A DNA stretch of 64,000 nt, from the NCBI GenBank assembly GCA_009667805.1, contig CM019068.1, positions 10,479,950 through 10,543,949 of the forward strand, written 5' to 3'. How positions within the stretch are numbered: the stretch's first letter is position 1; each line of letters starts with the position of its first letter. This DNA is from Leptobrachium leishanense (lineage: Eukaryota; Chordata; Amphibia; Anura; Megophryidae). Both the position numbers and the translations under genes were made by a program. Below the pieces are notes generated by a model. That model worked only from the letters and a program-made list of their open reading frames with translations, searched no databases and was not told where the DNA came from. Of the stretch, positions 9,901-21,118 are shown in pieces.

Positions 9901-10822
9901 ATGGCAGGCTTGGTCCAGTGTAAGAGCTGTCATGCATTTGTTTTTAGATCCAATTTTTGGAGGTTTGGAGTGTGCCTGATATGTAGGCAGCTCTTCTTTA
10001 TTGCAGCAGGAAATTGCCTGTTTGAAGTCTGAGATTTGTAAATTATCTGTTAGAGAAACTCAGGCTATGACTGTTACTAAACCACTGCCACAGAGGCCTC
10101 CTAGGAGCGGCAGATGGACTACTGTAGGATCTGGTAGACTTAGAGTTGTGGAGAGAAGGCATGTCCCACAATCTGTGGCTCTTCTTAATTCTTTTGAGGC
10201 ACTTTCAGAGTGTAGTGATAAGACGGATGTAGGCTTAGACACCATAGTTGAGGAACCACCATCCACTATGCCTAAGGTATGCAGCACTGCAACCAAGGAC
10301 AAAAATGAAAAGGTGGGACATGATAGAAGGCAATTGTTGCTGGGTGATTCTATCATAAGAGCTGTTCAGCTGGAGAGTAGTGGTTTGGTGAGATGTCTTC
10401 CTGGGGCTACTGCTCGTAGAGACAAGAGACGTATTCTCAATATTGTCAAACAAGCAAAGCAACAAGGGGAAGTGGACGTTCTAGTCCATCTAGGGACAAA
10501 TGACTTGGCTAGCAATGAGGTTTCTGAGATTAAGGAAGATTTTTGTGTTCTTGGAGGTGAAATACAGCAGATTGCGTCCACTGTGTCATTCTCTGAAGTT
10601 TTGCCTGTGCATAACATTCAAGATAGGCAGATGTGCAATAGGGAATTCAATCTGTGGCTTCGGGAATGGTGTCGGGAGCAAGGATTTGGCTTTGTGTCCC
10701 ATGATAGCTCTAATTGGAGCAGAAAGGAACTGTATAAAAAAGATGGTTTGCATCTTACTCATAGGGGAACATATGTTCTCAGTGAGAAGTTCAAAGGTTT
10801 CGCAAAGAAATATTTAAACTAG
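9901..10822 (+). pseudogene. CR1 ORF1: double CxxC zinc finger plus SGNH esterase domain (one frameshift)
   Basis: ORF1 of the CR1 element. From ATG 9901 the frame reads VQCKSCHAF and VCLICRQ, two CxxC pairs forming a likely zinc finger. A one-base shift near 9990-10000 moves the frame to 10001-10822 (273 codons). That part has the blocks of SGNH/GDSL hydrolases in order: LLLGDSIIR (about residue 113, catalytic Ser), VHLGTND (about 162) and KDGLHLT (about 246, catalytic Asp and His). CR1-clade ORF1 proteins are known to combine a zinc-binding (PHD-like) finger with such an esterase; the role in transposition is not settled. ORF2 begins about 65 bp downstream. Confidence 0.85.
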
Positions 10823-10887
10823 GAGGGGGGGACAAAAAAAGGGTAAAAAACAATCTGCCCGATTGTCCCCCAAAACTAAATCGGAGG

Positions 10888-11552
10888 GTGCAAGAAACAT
10901 GCGAGGTAAAAAATGACAAGCTCAGAGTCGTGTCTACAAATGCTCGCAGTTTAGTCAATAAAATCAATGAACTAGAGGCAATGATGGCAGCTGAAAAAGT
11001 AGATTTAGTGGCGGTTACTGAAACATGGTTCAGTGAGAAAAATAACTGGGACATAACAATACCGGGGTACTCTTTATATAGAAAAGACAGAGAAGGTAGG
11101 AAAGGAGGAGGAGTGGCCCTGTATGTGAAAAACAACATAAAAACAAACCAAATAAAAGTGAGCGAGGTGAACAGAGTCAGTTGGGTTACGCTAACATTTG
11201 GCAATCATACAGTAGCTCGTGTAGGTGTGATCTATAGACCCCTGGACAAGCAGAAGAACTAGATAATCTGCTGGTTGAGGAAATAGCCAAAATGGCAATG
11301 AAGGGGGAAGTTATTATCATGGGGGACTTTAATCTTCCTGATGTGAACTGGAAAACCAAAACAGCTGGGTGCACCAGGAGTACAAATATTCTAAACTCCC
11401 TACTGGGATTATCTCTAACACAAGTAGTTGAGGAGCCGACCCGTAAAGAGGCCATATTGGATTTAATACTCACAAATGGAGGTTTGGTATCGGACGTTGT
11501 TGTAGGTGAAAATTGGGATCTAGTGATCACCAGTCAGTATGGTTTAATATAA
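10888..11552 (+). pseudogene. CR1 ORF2, AP-like endonuclease domain
   Basis: N-terminal endonuclease of ORF2, which nicks the target DNA. Motifs: VVSTNARSLVNKINEL, LVAVTETWFSEKNNWD, GGGVALYVKN, GVIYRP, then EVIIMGDFNLPDVNW and LDLILTNG. A one-base loss near 11240 shifts the frame from 10888-11262 into 11292-11552. A second shift near 11515-11525 moves the DHQSVWFNI segment (about 11525-11551) out of frame. All the expected endonuclease blocks are present once these two shifts are allowed for. Confidence 0.85.
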
Positions 11553-12292
11553 CAACAGGGATGGAGCCGCACCACACAAGAACGAAAGTTTTAGACTTAA
11601 AAAAACAGATTTTCTTAAAATGAGATTTTGTGTGAAGGAGTCATTATCAGACTGGAGGAGTTTAAAAGGAGTCCAGGAGAAATGGGATTATTTAAAGGAA
11701 GCATTATTGAAGGCCACAGGAAATTGCATTCGGCTTGTTAGCAAAAACAAAAAAGGGAAGAAACCACTGTGGTACTCTGCAGAAGTGGCCAAAATAGTGA
11801 AGAACAAAAAGACAGCATTCAATAATTATAAAACAACTCAGAGTGAAGAAGATAGGCAAACCTATAAGATTAGGCAGAAAGAGGCAAAGCAATTTATAAG
11901 AGCTTCCAAAGCACACGCAGAAGAGAAAATAGCTCAGTCAGTAAAAAAGGGGACAAAACATTTTTTAGATACATAAACGAGAAAAGAAAAGTAAAACAAG
12001 GATTAGTTAGATTAAAAACAAAGGAAGGAAGGTATGTAGAAGAGGATAAAAGTCTCGCTGACTGCCTCAATGAATATTTTTGTTCAGTCTTTGCAGAAGA
12101 AAAGGAAGGAAAGGGACCTCAGTTAGGAGAGAACACTAAAGAGACATTTACATATCAGTTTACAGAGGAGGAGGTTCTACAGCAGCTGTCTAAAGTAAAG
12201 ACAAATAAGTCAATGGGGCCTGATGGGATCCACCCTAAATTATTAAAAGAGCTCAGTGATGTAATAGCAAAACCGTTAACAAGGATTGGTTA
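11525..12292 (+). pseudogene. CR1 ORF2, linker between endonuclease and reverse transcriptase
   Basis: Continuation of ORF2: a lysine-rich linker (KNKKGKKPLWYSAEVAK, then RQKEAKQFIRASKAHAEEKI), then CLNEYFCSVFAEE, and the early reverse transcriptase motif KSMGPDGIHPKLLKEL near 12205-12255. There is a frameshift near 11955 (KKGTKHF then FRYINEK) and another near 12285, where the frame ends in two stops and resumes one frame over as LLTGVVPEDWKLANVVPIY. Confidence 0.8.
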
Positions 12293-13024
12293 ATAAATCT
12301 GTTAACGGGAGTCGTCCCAGAAGACTGGAAATTAGCAAATGTTGTGCCCATTTACAAGAAGGGTAGTAGGGAGGAATCGGGGAACTATAGGCCAGTTAGT
12401 CTTACGTCAGTAGTGGGGAAATTAATGGAAACCATGTTAAAGGAAAGGATTGTTGAACATCTAAAAACACATAGATTACAGGATCAGAAACAACATGGGT
12501 TTACCTCAGGGAGATCATGCCAAACTAATCTTATTGATTTTTTTGATTGGGTAACAAAAATAATAGACACAGGTGGTGCAGTAGACATTGCTTATTTAGA
12601 TTTCAGTAAGGCTTTTGATACTGTTCCGCATAGAAGGCTTATCAATAAATTGCAATCTTTGAGTTTAGATTCCAATATTGTTGACTGGATTAGGCAGTGG
12701 CTGAGTGACAGACAACAGAGGGTTGTGGTAAATGGAGTTTATTCGGCACAAGGTCTTGTTACCAGTGGGGTACCTCAGGGGTCAGTACTTGGACCCATTC
12801 TCTTTAATATTTTTATTAGTGATATTGCAGAAGGTATTAATGGAAAAGTATGTCTTTTTGCTGATGACACAAAGATTTGCAACAGGGTTGACGTTCCTGG
12901 AGGGATCAGCCAAATGACAAATGATTTAGGTAAACTAAAAAAATGGTCGGAGTTGTGGCAATTGAGTTTTAATGTGGATAAGTGCAAGATAATGCACCTG
13001 GGACGTAAAAAAACCAAGGGCTGA
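12288..13024 (+). pseudogene. CR1 ORF2, reverse transcriptase core
   Basis: Catalytic core of the CR1 reverse transcriptase. In order: VPEDWKLANVVPIYKKG, NYRPVSLTSVVGKLMET, AYLDFSKAFDTVPHRRL (catalytic Asp), [26 protein letters not shown] (catalytic Asp pair, with FADD in place of the common YADD) and WQLSFNVDKCKIMHLG. The open frame stops at 13022-13024 because of a frameshift in the A-run of GRKKTKG. The missing C-terminus follows in another frame. Confidence 0.88.
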
Positions 13025-13688
13025 ATATAGAATATTTGATACAGTCCTAACCTCAACATCTGAGGAAAGGGATTTAGGGGTCATTATTTCAGAGGATCTA
13101 AGGGTAAGTAGTCAATGTAATAGAGCAGCAGGAAATGCTGGCAGAATGCTTGGAAATGCTGGCAGAATGCTTGGTTATGTAGGGAGAGGTATTAGCAGTA
13201 GGAAAAGGGAAGTGCTCATGCCACTGTACAGAGCACTGGTGAGACCTCACTTGGAGTACTGTGTGCAGTACTGGAGACCGTATCTCCAGAAGGATATAGA
13301 CATCTTAGAGAGAGTTCAGAGAAGGGCTACTAAAATGGTGTACGGCTTGAAGGAGAAAAGTTACCAGGAAAGGCTTAATGATCTTAACATGTACAGCTTG
13401 GAAAAAAGACAAGACAGAGGAGATATGATAGAAACATTTAAATACGTAAAGGGAATCCACAAGGTAGAGGAAGGGAGTATATTTAAAAGGAAACAAAGTA
13501 GCAAAACAAGAGGACATAGTCTTAGATTAGAGGGGCAAAGGTTTAAAAGTAACATCAGGAAGCATTATTTTACTGAGAGGGTGGTGGATACATGGAACAG
13601 TCTTCCAGTAGAAGTGGTAGAGGCCAAAACAGTAATTGAATTTAAGCAAGCATGGGATAGGCATAAGGCTATCCTAAACAAAAGATAA
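13025..13688 (+). pseudogene. CR1 ORF2, C-terminal domain
   Basis: C-terminal region after the catalytic core: TSEERDLGVIISEDL, then GRMLGYVGRGISSRKREVL, LYRALVRPHLEYCVQYW, RVQRRATKMV and TWNSLPVEVVEA, ending with a TAA at 13686-13688. A 21-bp tandem duplication near 13132-13173 repeats GNAGRML in frame. The open frame from 13146 is intact, so decay here is lighter than in the middle of ORF2. Confidence 0.85.
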
Positions 13689-13786
13689 ATCCAGGTAAAG
13701 TATCCATGTAATTGGGCAGACTAGATGGGCCGAAAGGTTCTTATCTGCCGACATTTTTCTATGTTTTCTATGTTTCTATGTATATG
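13689..13786 (+). other. CR1 3' UTR and tail
   Basis: Short 3' UTR containing GCAGACTAGATGGGCCGAAA and TTATCTGCCGAC, ending in an imperfect TTCTATGTT repeat. The same block, inverted, is found at 60089-60160. Confidence 0.85.
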
Positions 13787-13841
13787 GGGGAAACAAAACA
13801 AACGTGTTTATATAAAACAGAAAATAGAGAATCCTGTAGAG

Positions 13842-13953
13842 CAGGGCTGTCAAACGCACGGCAATTCCCAGAATCCTCTCAATGCAATAGGCGCCAGGGA
13901 ATCATGGGATTTGTAGTTCAGCAACAATAGCGGGACAGAGTTTGACAGTCCTG
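13842..13953. mobile_element. Short hAT-type element with 8-bp target duplication
   Basis: Ends are CAGGGCTGTCAAAC and its inverse GTTTGACAGTCCTG (one mismatch). It is flanked by CTGTAGAG (13834-13841) and CTGCAGAG (13954-13961), which agree at 7 of 8 bases. The interior is a loose foldback. No coding capacity. Confidence 0.85.
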
Positions 13954-13961
13954 CTGCAGAG

Positions 13962-14919
13962 CTTTGCTGTATGGCAGAACGGAATGGGTTAACTTTGCTC
14001 AATACAAAAGAACATAAAATTTAGGAACCAGCTTTGAATGTTTCTGGGAGCGAAGAAAAACGTTCTGCGAGGCAAAGTGCGCCGCGAGGCAAAGTGCGCC
14101 GCGAGAATCTGCAGAATAATCCAGGAGATAATGAGTAGGAGGTAAATGTCTAGGAGCCCGAGGCGGCCCTGGACCCTGGATTGGTTAAACCCTGGGTTTG
14201 CAGCACGTGACTCTGTATTACTGGTTATGTTGGGCTTTAATGAAGGTTAATTAGAGGGTGAACGTGATGACGGTACATGGTGTGACTTACCCACAGACAC
14301 GCGAATGCAGCGGCGATCTAACACTCAGCTACAGCAAACCTGGAAGGAAGAGAGAAGCAAAGAACGAGCGATTAAACCGTCTGCTACCAAAATATTAAAA
14401 TGCAAATCCCCCCGAGCTCAAAAAATTCCACTGCCTGTACGCTCCGATACCAGCAAGGACAGCGGGTACAGCGCGGGCACAGAATGCACATGCAATGCGT
14501 GAAGGAAAGTAAAGCACAGGCAGAATCGCTCGTCCAGGAGAGCCCCGTGTCCGCTCTGCCCTATTGGGGGACCCTGTTTTCACCCCCAGACCCTGGGAGA
14601 ATTCGGCAAACTGTAGAGGGATAGAGCAGAGGATCACAAGGATGATCAAGCCACGGCGGCATCCAATCAACCCCCGGGCACGTTCCTCTGAAGAGGAGCA
14701 CATCAAAAAGCATTGCATGGACACCCTGAGCACTTATTTGCAGGTTATGGGTCAAGTGGCATCTGCTGGGCGCAGGGATTAGCAAGAACGACCACAAACA
14801 TTCCCGGCGCAACCTTCAGGCAACCCATAGGAAAAGAGCGGGCACCACTCCTCACGTCGCTGTGAGAAATTAGTGCGGGGGGGGGGGGTGTCAACCACCT
14901 TATCCATCCAGAAGTCTTG
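13962..14919. other. No recognised feature
   Basis: Mostly unique DNA. GCGAGGCAAAGTGCGCC is tandemly repeated near 14068-14104. The open frames of 65-112 codons here overlap each other on both strands and show no recognisable motif. A run of G lies near 14876-14888. Confidence 0.5.
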
Positions 14920-14970
14920 GAACTACATCTCCCATGATGCTCAGATGACAGAGGCTGCCGACTCTAAACT
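14920..14970. mobile_element. Fragment of the CAGGGGTCAGCA hAT-type family
   Basis: Contains GGAACTACATCTCCCATGAT and GCTCAGATGACAG, matching one arm of the copies at 9291, 18042 and 43092. The ends are not preserved. Confidence 0.55.
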
Positions 14971-15365
14971 AGAGCTTGGTGATCATTGGTTAGGTGTTCG
15001 TTATTTTACATACATATTTAATGTTTGGGGCACAGTAATAAACAAGCTGTGAAGCCTAAAACAGTGGTCGAGGGAGGCCGGTCACTTTTAGAAATATTTG
15101 TGACACACGCACTTTTTTGAAGGTCTCAATATTGACGTTTAGAACCAGAACGGATTGGCGTTTCGGCACAGACGTGAGCCTCTCGCAAAACGTTGAAAAA
15201 TGACTTTAATGGGACATGCAGGTCTAGAAACACATTTTTTAAATTGACATTTAAAACACTTTTATGCCTAGAGACAAACTAGAATAAAATCAATAAAAGT
15301 TTTAAAAAAAGTGTAAAAAAAATAAATTTATTTTCTTGCTTTAAACCGTCATTTCATGTTCTCCG
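14971..15365. other. No recognised feature; A-rich near the end
   Basis: Unique sequence that becomes A-rich at 15290-15330. No gene, hairpin or repeat could be supported. Confidence 0.5.
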
Positions 15366-15662
15366 GCGACGCACCTCAGCTACGGGTGTTCCTTCAGCTC
15401 TTACTTCCTGAATATCCCTCGCCTCCTCCCACCCATTACTCCACCCAAAGCTTCACATGAACTCCAGTTGCTCCATCTTGCCAACAGCCCCCCACCCCAC
15501 TTCACATACTCAGCTATTACTCTCACCTAGTGTGTCACCCCGCTCCTCTTAGATTGTAAGCTCTTGGGCTGGGTTCTGCTGTTCTGTTTAACTTCTATGG
15601 ACATTTGTTACTCTGCCTCTCCCATTGCACAGCGCTACGGAACTTGCTAGCGCTTTATAAAT
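15366..15662 (+). mobile_element. L2-type LINE, 3' end only, different subfamily
   Basis: 5'-truncated copy. It contains CCTCTTAGATTGTAAGCTC, a 3' UTR block of many vertebrate L2s, and ends GCACAGCGCTACGGAACTTG then GCGCTTTATAAATA. The sequence differs clearly from copies A and B. A tandem array begins directly at its 3' end. Confidence 0.75.
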
Positions 15663-16617
15663 ACCTGTGACTGTATGAACGAACACAAGCCGTGCAGCTC
15701 AGGACCTCAGACTGACTGTATGAACACAAGCCGTGCGGCTCAGGACCTCAGACTGACTGTATGAACTAACACAAGCCGTGCGGCTCAGGACCTCAGACTG
15801 ACTGTATGACACAAGCGTGCGGCTCAGGACCTCAGACTTGACGTATGAACGAACACAAGCCGTGCGGCTCAGGACCTCAGACTGACTGTATGAACTAACA
15901 CAAGCCGTGCGGCTCAGGACTCAGACTGACTGTTGAACACAAGCCGTGCGGCTCAGGACCTCAGACTGACTGTATGAACACAAGCCGTGCGGCTCAGGAC
16001 CTCAGACTGTGACTGTATGACGAAACAAGCCGTGCGGCTCAGGACCTCAGACTGACTGTATGAACTAACACAAGCCGTGCGGCTCAGGACCTCAGACTGT
16101 GACTGTATGAACTAACACAAGCCGTGCGGCTAACACAAGCCGTGCGGCTCAGGACCTCAGACTGACTGTATGAACACAAGCCGTGCGGCTCAGGACCTCA
16201 GACTGACTGTATGAACACAAGCCGTGCGGCTCAGGACCTCAGACTGACTGTATGAACACAAGCCGTGCGGCTCAGGACCTCAGACTGTGACTGTATGAAC
16301 GAACACAAGCCGTGCAGCTCAGGACCTCAGACTGACTGTATGAACTAACACAAGCCGTGCGGCTCAGGACCTCAGACTGACTGTATGAACACAAGCCGTG
16401 CGGCTCAGGACCTCAGACTGACTGTATGAACACAAGCCGTGCGGCTCAGGACCTCAGACTGTGACTGTATGAACGAACACAAGCCGTGCGGCTCAGGACC
16501 TCAGACTGACTGTATGAACTAACACAAGCCGTGCGGCTCAGGACCTCAGACTGTGACTGTATGAACTAACACAAGCCGTGCGGCTAACACAAGCCGTGCG
16601 GCTCAGGACCTCAGACT
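15663..16617. repeat. Minisatellite, 41-47-bp unit, about 22 copies
   Basis: Units contain ACAAGCCGTGCGGCTCAGGA and CCTCAGACTGACTGTATGAA. A four-base optional piece (CTAA or CGAA) makes two length classes, and a few copies have GTG inserted. A block of units near 16080-16140 (with CGGCTAACACAAGCCG) is repeated near 16540-16600, so multi-unit segments have been duplicated. Confidence 0.95.
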
Positions 16618-17427
16618 GTGGAAACTGAATATTAGCATCTCCGCAAATGTGAAAGCAAAACAAACTCACCCGCCAACACACACCCGCAGACTCCATCACA
16701 CGCTTTCATGGTTTATATACTCACTCCCTCACACCGTCACTCTCCCTCTTGTGCGCGCCCTCTCTTACTGCGCCTTTTCTTGCCATCTTTACCGTTTCTT
16801 GCTGTGTCTCTGCTTTTCTTTGTGGTCTCTCTCTACCGTCTCCTTCTCCCTGTGTGTTTGATTTCTTTCCTTCCCCGTCTCTGCAGTAGCTGGGGGTGAA
16901 AGTTCAGCCCCGCCCTCCCCTCAGCTCACAGTGCAGGAGGGGGGAGGAGCAATTCAGTCGCACATGCTCAGTGCGTTGTTTTAATCTATACCTGGATATG
17001 CACACTGATTGGTTAGCTTAAAATGCCTCCTGGGAGGTGGGTGTGGTAAACGAAAATGAAGAAAAGCAAGTAAATATGAAAAAAATAAATCACATCTACT
17101 TGCCTTTTATACTGAATGACACGGCCGACTCATTCAAAAGGCTGGTTTAAAAAGCACACTAGCAAAGCAGGCCTGTCCCTTTAATAGGAACAGAAATGAT
17201 TGGTTTTGCAAATACACGTTAACAGAGCGTCTAAGTTACACGTGTGTGCGGGAGATAAAATATATAGAATTTTATTTGCCGAGGTCTCGGCCATTCGACG
17301 CTCTGGAATCCACTTCCTCCGGTGCCGGCACAGGCTGGATATAAACACACAGCGCACACACCTCACTCCAAACTCGCTGTACGTTTATTGTTGCATCATT
17401 GTATCAGTCCACGTACGACACGTGTCA
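16618..17427. other. No recognised gene; pyrimidine-rich stretch
   Basis: 16690-16880 is rich in C and T. 16905-16985 is GC-rich. The open frames are short and without motifs. Confidence 0.5.
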
Positions 17428-17521
17428 GCAACCTAGCTCAGCCTTCCATTACATTAGCAGAGCCTCATGGGAAATGTAGTTCCAAAGCAACTGGGAGGTC
17501 CAAAGTTGCTGTTCCCTGATG
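17428..17521. mobile_element. Degraded CAGGGGTCAGCA-type element
   Basis: GTCAGCAACCTAGCTC at the left, GCCTCATGGGAAATGTAGTT in the middle and TTGCTGTTCCCTGA at the right match the family but with one arm shortened. Confidence 0.55.
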
Positions 17522-18041
17522 TATGACGTCTCTCAAGCAAAGCCCTGCAATGACTGAAATTAAATTTCTAGATATATGGTCCCTATGTAAGCGCTCATGG
17601 GGCGTAAAGAGAATATCCACCAATATCAAGACACGCAAACCTGCTGGTTCAGAAATTCTAGATTGGCTCCAAGTCTGGCATTAGGTACGCGCTGCTCGTA
17701 TAAACCCCGACGTTGCGGTAAATATTTTGGCTCGCGCATTAATCCGATTTCAGAGCCGTTCTCAATATAAAAACGTGTCGTTTCTGTTTAAGGGTTTTGG
17801 GTTAAATTTTGGCAATGACAGCCGACACGGCTTACCAAACTCTGACAAATTTATTACTGGATTAGAACAAAAATAAAGCTAATCCTCAAACAAAGCAGAT
17901 CAGATCTAATTTACCCTCATTATTAAAAGAAGCCATTCTGAAAGTGCGCCGGATTCCCAAGCGGAGTCATAAACCTTACATCCATTCCTATCCTGCTTCA
18001 AGGGGAGATCATAATGAAGCAAGAGTTTCTAAGGCTCCAGG
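17522..18041. other. No recognised feature
   Basis: Unique DNA without supported coding or repeat structure. Confidence 0.5.
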
Positions 18042-18175
18042 CAGGGGTCAGCAACCTTGATCCTACAGATGGTTTTGGAACTACATCTCCCATGATGCTG
18101 TGCTAATCTAATAAATGGCTGAGCATCAAGGGAGCTTCAGTTCCAAAACTTATGGAGGACCGAGGTCGCGGCCCC
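18042..18175. mobile_element. hAT-type foldback element, CAGGGGTCAGCA family
   Basis: CAGGGGTCAGCAACCTTGAT at the left. One arm has GGAACTACATCTCCCATGAT and the other GGAGCTTCAGTTCCAAAAC. The right end is diverged (GACCGAGGTCGCGGCCCCCT). Confidence 0.7.
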
Positions 18176-18496
18176 CTCTGTCGCTGCAAGGTCCGCACAA
18201 TACATAAACACATATGGATTGTTGCATAGATCTGTTGCTACAATGTAAAAATACTTTGTTTTTTTTCTAACGCGCCTGCGGCCCCAAAATAAACCTTTAG
18301 AAAGCGGCAGATCGAGCGGCTCGTGGAAAGGATTCACTTATTCCCATCAGTGAAAGGAGCGCAGGGAAATAACGAGTCCCACCACAAGTCCCTGACCCCC
18401 CCCCCCCCAAGAATAAGCAAAAGCAGAGTAAATAAATACAATTTATCAGACGAGCACAGGACTAAACCAGGGCCCTCAAAAACCCAAGAGACTTCT
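18176..18496. other. No recognised feature
   Basis: Unique sequence with a C-run near 18399-18408. Confidence 0.5.
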
Positions 18497-18560
18497 GAAC
18501 TACAACTCCCAGGATTCTCTGCCCATCTATTGCACTGGAAGAATTCTGGGAATTGTAGGC
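18497..18560. repeat. Small inverted repeat related to the element at 13842
   Basis: GAACTACAACTCCCAGGATT is followed about 25 bases later by AGAATTCTGGGAATTGTAG, its inverse with few mismatches. The ends are not clear. Confidence 0.5.
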
Positions 18561-18641
18561 ATCAACATAGGGGGGGGTTCACAGCCCCACTAAAAACACT
18601 CCGTATATAAACTGGATATATACATGCACCACCTACCTGGA

Positions 18642-18680
18642 AAAACACACACACACACACACACACGCGCGCACACACGC
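18642..18680. repeat. (AC)n microsatellite
   Basis: ACACACACAC with a few CGCG interruptions. Confidence 0.9.
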
Positions 18681-18822
18681 AACTTTAACAAATAAGGATT
18701 ATTGACTGGTTTCTGAGATTGATAAATTAACACCTTTCAGGAGTCATGAAAATTATGTAACAAACTCCGATACAGACGAGGCCGAATTCTAGATATCACA
18801 GCCTATGGCCCCTGGATCTGTA

Positions 18823-18998
18823 ACGCCCTGCGCCATGTAGTGTACGTGTACCCCACCTGCTACAAGCCCTGCGCCATGTAGTGTACATGTACCCCACCTG
18901 CTACAAGCCCTGCGCCATGTAGTGTACGTGTACCCCACCTGCTACAAGCCCTGCGCCATGTAGTGTACGTGTACCCCACCTGCTACAAGCCCTGCGCC
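18823..18998. repeat. Minisatellite, 41-bp unit, about 4 copies
   Basis: GCCCTGCGCCATGTAGTGTA then CCCCACCTGCTACAA, repeated four times with one A/G difference. Confidence 0.93.
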
Positions 18999-19153
18999 AA
19001 TAGGTGCTCTCGCCTACCATTGGGTAATTACTGCAGTGATTAATAGGTTTCAGCATAAAACGAGGTCATGTGACTCTCTGAATACACTGAAGGAGCAGGT
19101 TTCTGAGGATGAGCAGCGGCGCTCGTGTCCTGCTCTACTTTGGGGCGCTCTCC

Positions 19154-19385
19154 GGTCAAGGTTTTAGCTCGATCGTGCCATTACAGGAACAACTGCTCCA
19201 TATGCAAATCAGACGCCCTCTCCCAGAAAGGGCGGCTGGTACTGAATGCCAAGGATGTCATCCCTGCACAAGAGGTGCAGCAACCCCCGACGATCGTGTT
19301 GGCCTCATCAGGAGGGTTATAGCGGACATCCCAAACAAGGGGTCCCTGTAATGGCACAATCTGGCCAAAACCTTGTGAGACCTGA
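19154..19385. repeat. Foldback sequence with about 35-bp inverted ends
   Basis: Left arm 19154-19188 (AAGGTTTTAGCTC, GTGCCATTACAGG) and right arm 19344-19376 (CCTGTAATGGCAC, CCAAAACCTTG) are inverted copies with a few mismatches, about 155 bp apart. This is probably an old small transposon; no target duplication was found. Confidence 0.6.
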
Positions 19386-19504
19386 GCGGACCCCACCATA
19401 GAGCAGGCCACTAATGCCATGGCTTATCCTCTGGACCCTCAGAAACCTCCCCCCCAACATTAATATTGACTGGCCCCGGGGCAAACCGTCATCTTTTATA
19501 AAAC

Positions 19505-19620
19505 CTGGAATGTTTGGAATCATTGGAAAGACCATGCTGTGCCTTTCCAACAATACCTCACTTCACACTCTACATTTCTGACGATACGGGGTCCAAAAGA
19601 CCCCTGTATCTCCTCCATAG
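19505..19620. mobile_element. Fragment of the hairpin-rich TTAA element family
   Basis: TTTGGAATCATTGGAAAGAC, then GCCTTTCCAACAATACC, forms the same hairpin as 7753-7803 with diverged sequence. A second small hairpin (GATACGGGGTCC, GACCCCTGTATC) follows. Confidence 0.5.
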
Positions 19621-21115
19621 AAAACAGGGGGGGGGGGGTTACCTCTTGCAGAAGTCCATGAGCATTGCCAAGCCGTGGACCGGGCCATGACTTTAGTGAG
19701 CTCAAGGGGTGCTGCCTTGGGTCCCACAACAATGACTGGGCCCGGGGCAACTGCCTCTTTTGCCCAGTGTTAAAGACAGCCCTGAACACAAACGCTGTGA
19801 CAGTGTACAAGCTTTTCGAAATGATGCCGCAGCAAATGCGTTTCACATCAGACCAAAAGGTGATTACAGGCCGTGATTTTTTGCAGAGCGAGTGAGCAGC
19901 AGAGAGAACGCGCAACACATTAAAGCGGTGACTCATTGTACGGAGAGATTTTATACAAAGTAGGAAGAAGTCGTCGTCGCACACAGGTTCTAGTTGAGAG
20001 ATTTGCGGCAAAAAAAATAAAAATATATTCCTGATGAGAGCACAGGAGACCAGCAGCCAATCACAGCGTGCGTATAAGCCCCAGATTTGTTATTTTATTT
20101 ATACTTTCAGAACGCTCTGAAACTTGTTTTGATAGAAAATATTTGATACAAGATCTCACAGAAAGCAGAAAAGTATTTTCCGGATAACCGAGCCACTTCT
20201 GAAAGATCAGGTTTCTCAGAGGCTGCGAAGCTCATTTAACCCAACAGACAGCTCCGAAGTGGCTTTATTAGACACAATGAGAATCCAGGCCTCCACTGCA
20301 TCTTCAGACGCGACCTCTCGGGACTATAAAAAGCCATATATGAAATGATTTCCAGGAGAACGGCTGGGGAAAGCATCAGGACGTCGCAGGCGGCGGCTCC
20401 CGCGGATAGGAAATCAGAGGCAGACGGCGAAATTCCTCCAATACCTTCAATCCAGACACCCAGTATATTGTCTGGGGTTACGGACCCCCCCCCCCAACTT
20501 AAGGATAATCAATATTCTTACACTTTAATACAGAGTAACAACGTATCATGGACTTACACAATATCAGGGGATTCGGAAAAATTTTATCGTTTTCCATATA
20601 GTAACGCACGAATAATGGTCATATTTCCATCATGTATCAATTACCGTATGACGCATTATATCAGCTGGAGACGAGGAATGGATACATTACACACATTCTG
20701 CCAGCACCACGGGGCTACATACGCTTTAATTCGAGCAACAATAAAACTTCTGCTTCCCAAACACCAAAACAGGAGGCGTCTGATTGGCCGACCCACTTTT
20801 GGGCAGAGCTCCATGTAAGTCAATGAAGACCGAGCAATCCTGCAAGACGGTGAGGGCTTCTCAAAGCACGGGGGAATATAGCACAGTTTGCCACATTTCA
20901 CCGCTGTGTGAAGAAAAGCGCCAAATTGTTCTCTGCAAATTCCACTGAATTGGAGGGAAAGAAAGTGTTTAGAAGAAAGAAAAAAAAAAATGATTACATT
21001 AAAATCCCGCGGTAAATTGACCCGCGTTTTTTTTTTTTTTGAGAAATTCTATTACCAGGAAGGATAGGGTGATTTTTCCCATTTTCAAGTATGTCCTGGG
21101 TGGCGAGTATGTGTT
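19621..21115. other. No recognised gene
   Basis: Mostly unique DNA. ACTATAAAAAGCC near 20322 resembles a TATA box but no supported gene follows. A 157-codon open frame at 20345-20818 has no recognisable motif and overlaps an alternative frame; I do not call it. C-runs lie at 20487-20497. Confidence 0.45.
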
Positions 21116-21118
21116 TAA

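Larger units (their letters stand above)
9460..13786 (+). mobile_element. CR1-clade non-LTR retrotransposon (LINE), apparently full length but decayed
   Basis: 4.3-kb LINE with every expected part: a 5' region with two copies of a 63-bp unit and a TATA box, ORF1 with zinc-finger and esterase motifs, ORF2 with endonuclease and reverse transcriptase, and a 3' UTR ending in GATGGGCCGAAAGGTTCTTA and a TTCTATGTTT-rich tail. The C-terminal motif WNSLPVEVVEA and the tail place it in CR1. A 5'-truncated copy of the same family, on the opposite strand, sits at 60089-60314. ORF2 needs at least four frame corrections, so this copy is not active. Confidence 0.92.

Noticed and set aside
15663..16617. Possible CRISPR-like array (regular repeats with variable spacers)
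   Set aside because: No unique spacers; the whole unit repeats. The genome is eukaryotic.
20322..20818. TATA-like ACTATAAAAAGCC followed by a 157-codon frame
   Set aside because: The frame has no recognisable domain and a competing frame overlaps it; a lone TATA-like word is common by chance.
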